This document shows positions 36,172 to 44,800 of a stretch of DNA of 64,000 nt, piece by piece. Below the pieces are notes generated by a model. The model ran no database searches. It was not told where the DNA came from and saw only the letters and a list, made by a program, of their open reading frames with translations. Within the stretch, counting starts at the first letter, position 1, and every line of letters begins with the position of its first letter. The DNA comes from G963691835 sp963691835 (GTDB lineage: Bacteria > Pseudomonadota > Alphaproteobacteria > Thalassobaculales > Thalassobaculaceae): the NCBI GenBank assembly GCA_963691835.1, contig OY829383.1, forward strand, positions 1,550,001 through 1,614,000, in the 5' to 3' direction. The position numbers were made by a program, and so were the translations under genes.

Positions 36172-37455
36172 ATGGATGAGAGAAAAGACGCGCACAGCCA
36201 GACGGCGGAACAGCGCCCAGCGACAGAGCGCGCGTCCACGGATCTCTACCGGAAAGTTCTAGAGGCCAAGCATCTCGAGGCCGACACGCTTCTCAGCGTC
36301 GCGTTGGAAGCCCTCTCGGATCCAGAGTACTCAGACCTGAACCGTTTGATCCTGCTGTTTCGGCAATCGAATACAACGTTGATGACGTTCCTGCGCGCGC
36401 TTCTTGTTGTCGACCCTCAGCGCTCCGGGGATCTGCAGACACTGGTGGAATACCTGAGTGTGGGTCAGAAATGGGACGCTGCCGCAAGCGTTCATCGTCG
36501 TCTCCAGGCCTGTGGTGGCGTCAGTCGGTTGTTAGAAGCGCGGAAAGCCATCGTCAAAGAGACGGGAGCGCGGGCTGGTCCGAAGCGTCGGGCCCTCACG
36601 CTTCACATTGGCTACCAGAAAGCAGGGTCCTCCTGGCTGCAGACCCGCATTCTGCCGCTGGTTCCGACCATCTCCTACCTTGGCAGGTCATCATTCGTCG
36701 TCCGCGGCGCAACCCACCCTTTCCTCTCCGAAGTGCGGGCAGACTTTCCGCATCGTGTCCGTGCAGACAGACGTCTTTCCGAGCTGTGCGGCCGTCTGAC
36801 TGCGAGACGCCATGAAGAACTCGGAAGAGCGTTCGGCAAACTGCCCGACCTCTTTCCGAACCCGGTGATCAGCATGGAAGTGCTGCACCCTCACAGCCTT
36901 ATTGGCGTGCTGAGCCGGGTGTTGAGCCTTCGTGCTTATGTCGATGATCTCCGGATAGTCCTGGTTACGCGCCCTGTTCCCGAGTTCATCTCGTCATTCG
37001 TCGTCAACCGGAACCGGGGAGCGAAGCCAGGAATCACGCCATCGAGCTTTGTTATGGAAACCGAGGATGACCGGTTCTTTGATGCGTATCTTGCTCTGGA
37101 CGACCCATTAACCGAAGACCTCCAATCCCTGCCTTCGCCGTACATGATCCCTTCATCCAGCCTTCAGTACGATGGGATCGTCGATCTTCTTCGGGACGCG
37201 GTCGGCGGCGAGTCCGTTTGCCATATCCATCTTGAGACACACACCGAGAGCCAACGGCGCTGCCTTGAATCGTTATCGGAGTTTCTTGAATGGTCACCCG
37301 CCACGCTTCAGCCCTTGATTGAGACTCAGCGCGTCAACTATACGCCTGACGTACAGAAAAGAAGCTTGACGGACCGAGGGCTCGAAATGATCGTCGACCG
37401 CCTTCTCCGGCACATCTCGGATCATCCCTTTCCTTACCAGGCCTCGGACCTGTAA
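36172..37455 (+). CDS. Sulfotransferase-like protein with N-terminal helical extension
   Basis: The 427-residue product is unlike its catabolic neighbours. Residues about 142-160 read LTLHIGYQKAGSSWLQTRI, the P-loop-like 5'-phosphosulfate-binding motif of PAPS-dependent sulfotransferases with Lys150 and Ser/Ser-Trp following, and VLVTRPVPEFISSFVVNR resembles the 3'-phosphate motif. The first 140 residues are helical and unassigned. No signal peptide is seen, so it should be cytosolic. Donor and acceptor are unknown; sulfation of a surface polysaccharide or lipid is one option. It begins 8 bases after the acyl-CoA dehydrogenase stop (ATG 36172), possibly co-transcribed by position only. Confidence 0.7.
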   Translation: MDERKDAHSQTAEQRPATERASTDLYRKVLEAKHLEADTLLSVALEALSDPEYSDLNRLILLFRQSNTTLMTFLRALLVVDPQRSGDLQTLVEYLSVGQKWDAAASVHRRLQACGGVSRLLEARKAIVKETGARAGPKRRALTLHIGYQKAGSSWLQTRILPLVPTISYLGRSSFVVRGATHPFLSEVRADFPHRVRADRRLSELCGRLTARRHEELGRAFGKLPDLFPNPVISMEVLHPHSLIGVLSRVLSLRAYVDDLRIVLVTRPVPEFISSFVVNRNRGAKPGITPSSFVMETEDDRFFDAYLALDDPLTEDLQSLPSPYMIPSSSLQYDGIVDLLRDAVGGESVCHIHLETHTESQRRCLESLSEFLEWSPATLQPLIETQRVNYTPDVQKRSLTDRGLEMIVDRLLRHISDHPFPYQASDL

Positions 37456-37528
37456 GGATCGGCGTAGTTAACACGGCCTTGTTCGGCGTTACGCCCAGCC
37501 GCCCACGCTCAATGAATGGAGTATAGGA

Positions 37529-38401
37529 ATGTCAGTGAACAAAGTTGGTGTCGTCGGCGCCGGGATGATGGGAAGCGAGATCTCTCTCGTGTTCGCCTTG
37601 GCCAACAAGTCCGTGCTGATGACCGAGCCCGATCAGGCACGGCTGGACGCCGCCATGGGGAAGCTGGGCAAGGTGCTGGACGGAGCCATCGGGCGGGGTT
37701 TCCTGGCGGAGGAAGACAAGGCCCGCGCGCTGGCCAACATCGAGACCACGACGGATCTTGAGAGCTTTGGCGACCGGGAGCTGATCGTCGAAGCCGTCTT
37801 CGAAGACCGTGACGTTAAGGCCAAAGTCTTTGAAACCTTGGACAAGGTCGCCGCCCCCAACGCCATCATCGCCTCGAACACCTCGTCGATCGCGATCTCC
37901 GTGCTGGCGAGCCATCTGTCCGACGAGCGTCAGTCGAACTTCCTCGGCCTGCACTTCTTCTCGCCGGTCTCCCGCATGAAGCTGGTTGAGGTCATCCGGG
38001 GCTTCGATACCTCCGACGCCGCCATGGAAACCGCGACACAGGCGTGCGTCGATGCGGGCAAGACCCCGATCCAGGTGAAGGACGTCGTCGGCTTCGCCGT
38101 CAACCGCATGCTGTTCGCCTTCTGGGCAGAGGCGCTGCGCTTGGTTGAAGAGGGCGTCTGCTCCCCGGAAGAGGTCGACATCGGTGCCAAGCTCGGCCTG
38201 GGGCATCCTGTCGGTCCGTTCGAGCTGATGGACCAGATCAGCAACACGCTGAACCTCCAGGTGGGGGAAATCCTGTATGATGCGTATGGGGAACGGTTCC
38301 TGCCGCGCCCGATCCTGAAACAGAAGGTCGCCGCCGGTCATCTGGGCCGCAAGGCCGGCCGCGGATGGTACCGCTACGAGGACGGACGCAAGAAAGCGTG
38401 A
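37529..38401 (+). CDS. 3-hydroxyacyl-CoA dehydrogenase (3-hydroxybutyryl-CoA dehydrogenase type)
   Basis: NAD-dependent oxidation of (S)-3-hydroxyacyl-CoA, the third step of beta-oxidation. The 290-residue single-domain enzyme has the dinucleotide motif VGVVGAGMMGSEIS, the active-site Ser in SNTSSIAIS, the catalytic His in GLHFFSPVSRMKLVEV, the Glu of the pair in that same strand, and the C-terminal domain motif VGFAVNRML and GLGHPVGPFELMD. It starts at ATG 37529 behind GGAGTATAGGA. Length fits the monofunctional PaaH/Hbd group rather than FadB. Confidence 0.94.
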   Translation: MSVNKVGVVGAGMMGSEISLVFALANKSVLMTEPDQARLDAAMGKLGKVLDGAIGRGFLAEEDKARALANIETTTDLESFGDRELIVEAVFEDRDVKAKVFETLDKVAAPNAIIASNTSSIAISVLASHLSDERQSNFLGLHFFSPVSRMKLVEVIRGFDTSDAAMETATQACVDAGKTPIQVKDVVGFAVNRMLFAFWAEALRLVEEGVCSPEEVDIGAKLGLGHPVGPFELMDQISNTLNLQVGEILYDAYGERFLPRPILKQKVAAGHLGRKAGRGWYRYEDGRKKA

Positions 38402-38525
38402 ACCGCGCTAGATACCGGATGGCTTGACGCAGCCGCCGGGAGAAACGATTTGTGCATGACCGCCGCGCCGGTGGGGGCCCTTTGGTGCTCTCGCGGCGGT
38501 CATTCCAAAGGAGGAAACGCGTTCC
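38402..38525 (+). promoter_or_regulatory. Structured 5' leader of metA
   Basis: Two hairpins fill this leader. The first pairs CCGG/CCGG (38415-38418 with 38436-38439) and GGCT/AGCC (38421-38424 with 38431-38434). The second is a perfect 12-pair stem ATGACCGCCGCG (38456-38467) with CGCGGCGGTCAT (38492-38503), loop of 24 bases. The ribosome site AAAGGAGG (38507-38514) starts four bases after the second stem. This layout could control translation. It does not match the SAM-II aptamer that precedes metA in many alphaproteobacteria, so no ligand is proposed. The first hairpin may simply end the upstream gene. Confidence 0.5.
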
Positions 38526-39479
38526 ATGCCGATCAAGATCCCGAACGATCTACCCGCCACCAAAGTCCTTCGCGAGGAAGGGGTGATGGTGATGCGGGAA
38601 GACGACGCGATCCGTCAGGACGTGCGGCCGCTGCGCGTGGCCATCCTCAACCTGATGCCGGAGAAGGTTAAGACCGAGACCCAACTGGCCCGGAACCTGG
38701 GCCGGACCCCGCTTCAGGTGGACATCACGTTGCTGACCACCTCCAGCTACCGTCCGAAGAACGTCTCCGCCAGCCACATGGACGACTTCTATCGGGAATG
38801 GGAGGACGTTCAGCGGGAGAAGTTCGACGGTCTGGTGATCACCGGCGCACCGATCGAGCGGCTGGATTTCGAAGATGTTCTTTATTGGTCCGAGCTTCGG
38901 GACATTCTCGATTGGACCGAACAGAATGTGCACTCATGCATGTTCCTGTGCTGGTCCGCCCAAGCGGCCCTCTACCATCGCTTTGGTATCCCGAAATACG
39001 AACTTCCGGAGAAGCTCTCCGGCGTCTACCGCCACCGGGTGCTCTCGCCCGCGAGCGACATCGTTGCCGGGTTTGACGATGAATTCCGGGTCCCCGTGTC
39101 CCGTTGGACAGAAGTGCGGCGGCCCGACTTCGAGGCACACAAAGGCCTCCAGATCGTCGCGGAGTCCGACGACGCCGGAATCTGCCTCGTTGAGTCAGCG
39201 GACTCGCGCCAGTTCTACATGTTCAACCACTTCGAATATGACCGTTGGACCCTGCGGGATGAGTATCAGCGGGACACGGCCGCGAAGACGAACATGCGCG
39301 TGCCGGAGCACTATTTCCCGGAGGATGATCCGAGCCAGGAGCCGCGCAATACATGGCGGTCTCATGGTCAACTCATGTACGGGAACTGGATCAACACGAC
39401 CTACCAGACCACGCCGTTCGATATCGATCAGATCGGACGCAGGTCAGGCGACGCGGCCAAGCTGTCGGCCACGGGCTGA
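38526..39479 (+). CDS. metAA: Homoserine O-acetyltransferase, MetA family (MetAA)
   Basis: Activates homoserine with an acyl-CoA in methionine synthesis. The 317-residue protein is a MetA-fold enzyme with the triad at the canonical numbers: nucleophile Cys142 (MFLCWSAQAAL), His235 and Glu237 (FNHFEYD). Residue 111, which decides between acetyl- and succinyl-CoA, is Glu (GAPIERLDFEDV), so acetyl-CoA is expected even though the fold is that of the E. coli succinyltransferase. The start ATG 38526 has AAAGGAGG upstream, placed just after a strong stem-loop. Confidence 0.95.
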   Translation: MPIKIPNDLPATKVLREEGVMVMREDDAIRQDVRPLRVAILNLMPEKVKTETQLARNLGRTPLQVDITLLTTSSYRPKNVSASHMDDFYREWEDVQREKFDGLVITGAPIERLDFEDVLYWSELRDILDWTEQNVHSCMFLCWSAQAALYHRFGIPKYELPEKLSGVYRHRVLSPASDIVAGFDDEFRVPVSRWTEVRRPDFEAHKGLQIVAESDDAGICLVESADSRQFYMFNHFEYDRWTLRDEYQRDTAAKTNMRVPEHYFPEDDPSQEPRNTWRSHGQLMYGNWINTTYQTTPFDIDQIGRRSGDAAKLSATG

Positions 39480-39502
39480 GGCGCGGCGCAGTCCCAGGAC
39501 CG

Positions 39503-41107
39503 ATGGTCGCGCTTCACTTCGCCCCCGGTGGCGCCGACGACCAGGCGGATCGCCTGACAGGAATGCGGGTGGCGAATGCCGGCTTCCTCAGCGCTTGCGT
39601 ACGGCACCTGCCTCCCGGTCCACTCCACATTCACGCGGCCGATGCGGCGGCGGTGGAGGTCTTCAAGACGCGGTTTCCGAGTGACCGGCCCATCCACGGC
39701 GTCGCGGTTCACGAGGCAAGACGTCTGGCGGAGGTCGGTGCCCTTTCTCTCCCCGGACCGGCGATCGGCCGTTTCGCGCAGCTAAGGTCGGAGGCGGCAC
39801 CCGGAGCCTACCCGATCGTCGGCCTGACGCACGCCATGTCCTCGCCCAGGGCTCTTCAGGCCATCCGGGATCTCGTCACTCAACCTGTCGAGCGGTTCGA
39901 TGCGGTCGTTTGTGCCTCGGAATCCATTCGTGCGCTTGTCGAGCGGGTTTTCAACGACGAGATCGCACGGCTTTCGGCGCGCTTTGGTCCGATCACGCCG
40001 CCCCGCCCCCACTTCCCCGTCATCCCGTTGGGTATCGAAACAGCGGCGTTCTCGACCCTGGGAACAGAGCCGGCCAGGGCGGACGCCCGCGCGCGGCTGG
40101 GTATCGCGGCCGACGCCTTTGTCGTCGTCTATCTCGGCCGGCTCAGTTGGCATTCCAAAGCCCACCCAATTCCGCTCTATCTGGCGGCGGAGGCCACGGC
40201 AAATCGGACGAAGCGGCCAGTCGTTTTGATTGAAGCAGGTTGGTTTAACAATCCGGAGACCGAGCGGGGCTTCCATGCGGCACGCACAGCCCTGGCCCCG
40301 AATGTCGACGGGCGCCATGTAGATGCCAGGACGCCAGAGGGAAAGGCGGATGCCCTGGCCGCGGCGACCGTGTTTGCGTCTTTCTCCGACAATATCCAGG
40401 AGAGTTTCGGGCTGACGCCCCTCGAAGCTATGGCTGCCGGGCTGCCGGTCGTCGCCTCGGACTGGGATGGTTACCGGGATACGGTGGCCCATGAGGAGAC
40501 GGGTATCCTGGTTCCAACCACGATGGCACCGGCAGGCAGCGGTACGTCACTTGGCTGGCGGATGGCGACGGGGATCGACGATCACGAGACCCATATCGCC
40601 TTGGCTGCCCAGGGTATTGCTGTCGACGTGGACGCGGCGGCCGAGGCGTTCGTGGCTCTCGCCCAATCGCCCGATCTTGCCGCCCGCCTTGGGGACGCCG
40701 GGCGGCAACGGGCTCGGGACATGTTCGATTGGAAAGCCGTGGTCACGGCCCATGCAGATCTCTGGGCAAGCCTTGAGGAAGAAACGAGAGCGGGGGCCCA
40801 GAACCGGACGTCACCGGTCCCGGCCTATTCGGATCCCTTCGACCTGTTCGGCGGGTTCGCCTCTCATCAGCCCTCCACGCTCTTGCGGTTCGAGCCCAAG
40901 ATCGACGCAGAGGCAAGATTGGCCGCCGTCGCATCACTCGACATCTCCGCCGCCGATCCGTCACTCAAAACCCGGGCGGCAGCCCTGCTCCCGGGAATTC
41001 TGAAGGCCGGCTCTGTGACGGTCGACCGGCGTTCAGGTCATGAGGCCATTACGGTCCTCTGGCTCGCCAAGATGGGCGTGTTGCGTCGGGTTCCGTCCGA
41101 CGGATGA
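39503..41107 (+). CDS. Glycosyltransferase family 4
   Basis: The 534-residue product has the GT-B fold of family 4: VVYLGRLSWHSKAHP opens the C-terminal domain and ESFGLTPLEAMAAGLPVVAS carries the E-x7-E motif that binds the nucleotide-sugar phosphates. An extra C-terminal region of about 120 residues (from about 410) has no family I recognise. ATG 39503 is chosen behind CAGGA because the upstream extension overlaps metA in another frame. It is followed by a GST gene after 40 bases. Donor and acceptor are unknown. Confidence 0.82.
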   Translation: MVALHFAPGGADDQADRLTGMRVANAGFLSACVRHLPPGPLHIHAADAAAVEVFKTRFPSDRPIHGVAVHEARRLAEVGALSLPGPAIGRFAQLRSEAAPGAYPIVGLTHAMSSPRALQAIRDLVTQPVERFDAVVCASESIRALVERVFNDEIARLSARFGPITPPRPHFPVIPLGIETAAFSTLGTEPARADARARLGIAADAFVVVYLGRLSWHSKAHPIPLYLAAEATANRTKRPVVLIEAGWFNNPETERGFHAARTALAPNVDGRHVDARTPEGKADALAAATVFASFSDNIQESFGLTPLEAMAAGLPVVASDWDGYRDTVAHEETGILVPTTMAPAGSGTSLGWRMATGIDDHETHIALAAQGIAVDVDAAAEAFVALAQSPDLAARLGDAGRQRARDMFDWKAVVTAHADLWASLEEETRAGAQNRTSPVPAYSDPFDLFGGFASHQPSTLLRFEPKIDAEARLAAVASLDISAADPSLKTRAAALLPGILKAGSVTVDRRSGHEAITVLWLAKMGVLRRVPSDG

Positions 41108-41147
41108 CCGGGATAGGCTCGCCCGTCCGTCCGTTTGGAGCCTCGTC

Positions 41148-41759
41148 ATGTCCCATATTCTCTACTACTCGAAGTTCTCTCCCTTCTCCCGGATCTGCCG
41201 GGCCTATATGAGGGAGCTTGGCCTGGAGGGACAGGTTGAGGAAGTGCTCGCAGCACTCCGCACCCCGGAGAACCCGACGCTGGAGCACGGCCCACTCGGG
41301 AAGGTGCCCGCCCTGCTGACGCCTGACGGACATCTGATCCAGGAAACGCCGTTGGTCTGTGATGCGTTGACTGAGCTGGCGGGCAACTCCGCGCTTCACG
41401 CGACCTCCGGCAGGGACCGGGTGTTGTTCGGCCTGGCCATGGGCCTGTGCGATTCCTTGTCATGGCAGGTGCGGGAACGCCGCCGACCCGAGGAGTGGCG
41501 GTTCGCCCCCTTCGTTTCGTTCGAGGATGGCCGCTCCAACAAGGTGTTGGACTACCTTGAGGATGCGATCGGAGACGTTCCGATCAGCGGTGCGTTAGTC
41601 CCTGTCGCTCTCGCCACGGCCTGTTGGACCGTCGAGATGGTCGTGGGGTTCGAGGACTGGCGATCGTCCCGTCCCAAGCTGTCCGCGTGGTTCGACGAGA
41701 TGGCGAAACGCCCCTCCATCGCCGCCTGCCTCGAAGACGTGGACACGGCGCGGCAATAA
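41148..41759 (+). CDS. Glutathione S-transferase family protein
   Basis: The 203-residue product has a thioredoxin-like N-terminal domain (YYSKFSPFSRICRAYMREL, GPLGKVPALLTPDGHLIQETPLVCDAL with the cis-Pro and the Gln-Glu-Thr glutathione contact) and a helical C-terminal domain. In place of the usual catalytic Ser/Cys near the N-terminus the loop reads SPFSR. ATG 41148 gives the family-typical start; the frame upstream lies within the preceding gene. Function beyond glutathione binding cannot be inferred. It converges on the carotenoid oxygenase gene with 27 bases between stops. Confidence 0.88.
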   Translation: MSHILYYSKFSPFSRICRAYMRELGLEGQVEEVLAALRTPENPTLEHGPLGKVPALLTPDGHLIQETPLVCDALTELAGNSALHATSGRDRVLFGLAMGLCDSLSWQVRERRRPEEWRFAPFVSFEDGRSNKVLDYLEDAIGDVPISGALVPVALATACWTVEMVVGFEDWRSSRPKLSAWFDEMAKRPSIAACLEDVDTARQ

Positions 41760-41786
41760 CGCACTCAACGCGTTATGCGCACCTCA

Positions 41787-43331
41787 CTAAGCGGCGGCAG
41801 ACCATGCGCCGTGGAATGAGATCGGCACATGGTGCTCAAGCCACACCCGGGCAACCGGACCCGCGTCCACGGCCTCCGCATCCAGAACGGCGAAGTATGA
41901 GGTCTTCGACGGGCCGTCCAGGCATTGGACGACCAGCCATCCCTGATCGAGATCGCCACCGGGCTTGGCCGCGAAGACCGGCTCCCCCACCTGGGTCATT
42001 TCCCCGAAATCGAACACCTGCGTTTGGCCGCTCTCCAGATCAAATCGCTTGAGCCCGCTGTTCACCGCACCAAGCCCGCCGGTGGCCATGTACCCCACCT
42101 TGTGCCGGGACATCGCGATCCGCTCGTCGATCATCGGGAACTCATGGGTCGCGGTATCGAGCACCTCTTCCATCAACCGTCCCGCCTGGAGGTCCAGCCG
42201 GTAGCGCCGCAAGGTGCCGGGGTAGGCCGCGTTGCCGAGACGGCCCGACATCAGGGTCTCGAACATCGCGTTCTCGCCAATGAAATGATCCGGCACGTCA
42301 TAGCCGACAAAGTCCGCCACGATGCCCGCCCCATCATCAAAGGCGTTCAGCGCGTGCCACATGAAGCTTCCGGGCGCGTCAAAGAAAGTTGGCTCGCCGC
42401 CGCTGCGGGATACGACCGCCACCACGGTTCCCGCCTCCCCGCGCCACGTGAGGCTGTCCTTGAAGCTGCTTAGCCCCGCGAGGAAGCCCCAGGGCGAGAA
42501 GTCGCAGGGATGCAGAACGAAGACGACGTGCGTCTCCGTCACCATGAAGTCGTGGATGTAGATCATGCGCGGACTCTCGAACGCGATCTGGGTCTTGAGC
42601 TTGAGAGACGGTTCATAGATCGCGGCATGGATCTTCATGACGCGGCCGTACTCGGAGCCTGCGATGATCCACTCACCCGTGATCGGGTCCATTTTGCTGT
42701 GCGCCTTAAAGCCGACACCCTCATGCCCGGGAGGCAACGGAATCGTGCCCCGGGTCTCCAGTGTTTCAGGGTCGATCTCGAAGCTCGGTCCGACCTCGTC
42801 CCGTGCCAGCAGTTTGCCGTGAACCGGATAGATGGTCACACCGGCCTGACTGGAGCCGTCCAGACCACCGATGCTGTCGAAGAAGTAGTCTGACTTCCGC
42901 GTGGTCCAGGTGCCGTGGAGGCGTTGTCCGGAGGCGTCCTCGGCGACGAACTTCGGGGTCTGGACAAACGCGTTGCTGTAGTGCGCTTTGCCGTCGGATA
43001 GCGCGAGACGCTGAACCAGTCCATCGCCGTCCAGAAGATGCTTGATCCGGTGCCCGCCCCGCTCGAAGAGGCCTGGGCCGTTCCGGAAGAGCGCACCGTT
43101 CAGATCTGCGGGCAGTGTTCCGTCGATCCGCGGTGCATACGAGCGGCCGCCCTTCTCAGACGTCCCCAGCAAGGTCAGCCAATCCGGTGCGGCACCGTGC
43201 GGGTTTGTGTCCCCCGGCAGGCAACCACCGAGTAGGGCCGTACCACCAACGGCAACGCCCGCAAGGCCCACACGGCCCACACGGCCAAGTGCGTCCCGGC
43301 GTGTCATCGAATTGGTTCTGTGATCGCGCAT
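41787..43331 (-). CDS. Carotenoid oxygenase (RPE65/CCD family) with Tat/lipobox signal
   Basis: Non-heme iron dioxygenases of this family cleave carotenoids, apocarotenoids or stilbenes. The 514-residue protein has four spaced His residues of the kind that hold the iron (GFKAHSKMD, IYIHDFMVT, FMWHALNAF, ISFHGAWS). The N-terminus is unusual: MTRRDALGRVGRVGLAG followed by LLGGC looks like a twin-arginine signal ending in a lipobox, so the enzyme may be an exported lipoprotein; most bacterial members are cytosolic. ATG 43331 has GGGGAA upstream; ATG 43307 is a second option. A TetR regulator is divergent from it. Confidence 0.88.
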   Translation of the reverse strand: MRDHRTNSMTRRDALGRVGRVGLAGVAVGGTALLGGCLPGDTNPHGAAPDWLTLLGTSEKGGRSYAPRIDGTLPADLNGALFRNGPGLFERGGHRIKHLLDGDGLVQRLALSDGKAHYSNAFVQTPKFVAEDASGQRLHGTWTTRKSDYFFDSIGGLDGSSQAGVTIYPVHGKLLARDEVGPSFEIDPETLETRGTIPLPPGHEGVGFKAHSKMDPITGEWIIAGSEYGRVMKIHAAIYEPSLKLKTQIAFESPRMIYIHDFMVTETHVVFVLHPCDFSPWGFLAGLSSFKDSLTWRGEAGTVVAVVSRSGGEPTFFDAPGSFMWHALNAFDDGAGIVADFVGYDVPDHFIGENAMFETLMSGRLGNAAYPGTLRRYRLDLQAGRLMEEVLDTATHEFPMIDERIAMSRHKVGYMATGGLGAVNSGLKRFDLESGQTQVFDFGEMTQVGEPVFAAKPGGDLDQGWLVVQCLDGPSKTSYFAVLDAEAVDAGPVARVWLEHHVPISFHGAWSAAA

Positions 43332-43401
43332 CCGAGTTCCCCAGTCCGAACGTCAGCAACCCTCGTCCAGTGTGCGCGGGTTTGCCTTAGAGATCAAATC
43401 C

Positions 43402-43438
43402 TGACACTGTTAAGATAACGTCGAACTTAACGATGTCA
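43402..43438. promoter_or_regulatory. Palindromic operator between carotenoid oxygenase and TetR genes
   Basis: TGACACTGTTAAG (43402-43414) and CTTAACGATGTCA (43426-43438) are inverted repeats matching at 11 of 13 positions with an 11-base spacer. The right arm ends nine bases before the TetR start codon and the region lies 71 bases upstream of the oxygenase start. The position and symmetry fit autoregulation by the TetR protein together with repression of the oxygenase. Confidence 0.7.
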
Positions 43439-43446
43439 AGATTGAG

Positions 43447-44121
43447 ATGACCAAACCCAAACAGATATCCCGATCCGGAAAGAAGGACGGGCCCCGCTAT
43501 CACCATGGCGACCTGCGCGCCGCACTTGTCGCCGAGGCGCGACAGGTGGTGGAAACGGCCGGTCCCGAAGGCCTGTCGCTCCGGGGCGTTGCCAAAGCGG
43601 CTGGGGTCTCGCAAGCCGCGCCCTACCATCATTTCAAAGACAAACAGGATCTGCTTGCGGCCGTCGCAGTCGATGGATTCCGCGCATTCGGTCAGGAGAT
43701 GGCGCGTCACGCCGCACGCGCGGAAACGGACAAGGATGATCCAATGACCGGCTTTCAAGGTCTGGGGGTGGGCTACGTGACATTCGCGCTGAAGAACCCA
43801 GCCCTCTTCGCGCTCATGCACGGACCGACGTTTCAGGGCGACGGAGAACATCCCGCCGTGACACAGGCCCGGCAGGCCAGCGCCGCGCCACTCATCGCCG
43901 CCGTGGGCGCCTGCTTACCCAATGCGACGGAGCACGAGAAGATGGCAGCGTGCGCGGCCGCGTGGTCGCTGGTACACGGCATGGCAACGCTCTGCCAGGA
44001 CGGGCGGCTGAGTTGGATGCTGGATCTTGAGGATCTCGACGCCGCGGCGCGGTCCATCACGCGGCAGTTGGATATCACTCGGGCGATCGGCAGCCCCGCG
44101 ACGGCGGCGAAACGGCCCTAG
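43447..44121 (+). CDS. TetR/AcrR family transcriptional regulator
   Basis: The 224-residue regulator has an N-terminal helix-turn-helix domain (SLRGVAKAAGVSQAAPYHHFKDKQDLLAAV, quoted here only as position about 40-70 with core AKAAGVSQAAPYHHF) and a C-terminal domain of the type with a conserved W-x-x-x-H-G segment (AAWSLVHGMATL). It likely represses itself and the divergent carotenoid oxygenase through the palindrome in the intergenic region. Its stop overlaps the stop of the convergent HAD gene. The inducer is unknown. Confidence 0.92.
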   Translation: MTKPKQISRSGKKDGPRYHHGDLRAALVAEARQVVETAGPEGLSLRGVAKAAGVSQAAPYHHFKDKQDLLAAVAVDGFRAFGQEMARHAARAETDKDDPMTGFQGLGVGYVTFALKNPALFALMHGPTFQGDGEHPAVTQARQASAAPLIAAVGACLPNATEHEKMAACAAAWSLVHGMATLCQDGRLSWMLDLEDLDAAARSITRQLDITRAIGSPATAAKRP

Positions 44122-44765
44122 GCGCCAGTTGGCAAACCCAGTGAAGAGAGTGTGTCCCGGAAGCCCTCAACCCCCTCGAACCTATGGCAGACGAACCCAA
44201 GCTCCGAGGCTGTTGCGATGTTCGCCGCGCTGTCGTCGACGAACAGGGTCCGCTCCGGCGCGATTCCGAAGCGCTCGACCACAAGGTGGAAGATCGCCGG
44301 ATCGGGTTTGATCAGCCCCTCCTCCCCGGAGACGATCACATCCTTGAAGCTCCGCAGGAAGGGGAAGCGGTCAGCGGTCGGCGGGAACGTCTCTCGCCCA
44401 AAATTCGTCAGCCCATAGGTCGGCACACCGGCTGCCTGAAGCGCGCCCAAGGCAGCAACGGAGCCTTCAATCGGACCCGGAATCATTTCCTGGAAACGGC
44501 CATAGTAGGCCTCGATCAATGCTTTGTATGCCGGGTTGGCCTGAATCAGGATCTGGTTGGCCTCTTGGATCGACCGGCCCCGGTCCTGCTCGACATTCCA
44601 ATCCATGTTGCAGACCTTGGACAGGAACCAGCCGACGCGCTTCTCGTCCGGCTTTCCGCCCGGCAACGTGAAGAGTTTACGGTAGAGGTACCTCGGGTCC
44701 CATTCGATCAGGACATTGCCCACGTCGAAGAGGACCGTATCCACGGTCTTGGCAGGGTCGGTCAT
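44118..44765 (-). CDS. HAD-superfamily hydrolase, subfamily IA
   Basis: The 215-residue protein has the HAD motifs in order: VLFDVGNVLIEWD (nucleophile Asp; the second acid is replaced in the manner of the YihX group, D-x-G-N), LTNFGRETF (motif II Thr), GLIKPDPAIF (motif III Lys) and LFVDDSAANI (motif IV acids). Members are phosphatases acting on small phosphorylated metabolites, for example alpha-glucose-1-phosphate in YihX. The substrate here is unknown. It is last in a minus-strand run after the TerB-like and degenerate dehydrogenase genes. Confidence 0.9.
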   Translation of the reverse strand: MTDPAKTVDTVLFDVGNVLIEWDPRYLYRKLFTLPGGKPDEKRVGWFLSKVCNMDWNVEQDRGRSIQEANQILIQANPAYKALIEAYYGRFQEMIPGPIEGSVAALGALQAAGVPTYGLTNFGRETFPPTADRFPFLRSFKDVIVSGEEGLIKPDPAIFHLVVERFGIAPERTLFVDDSAANIATASELGFVCHRFEGVEGFRDTLSSLGLPTGA

Positions 44766-44800
44766 GTCGGAAGCTCCGAGGCGGGATGTATAGGCGACAC

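Noticed and set aside
38402..38525. SAM-II riboswitch before metA
   Set aside because: A GGCTTG-x-AGCC fragment recalls it, but the conserved core and pseudoknot partner (GCTAAA-type) could not be found in order.
38456..38671. Upstream reading frame starting inside the metA leader hairpin
   Set aside because: It runs out of frame into metA, has no ribosome site of its own, and the strong stem explains the sequence better.
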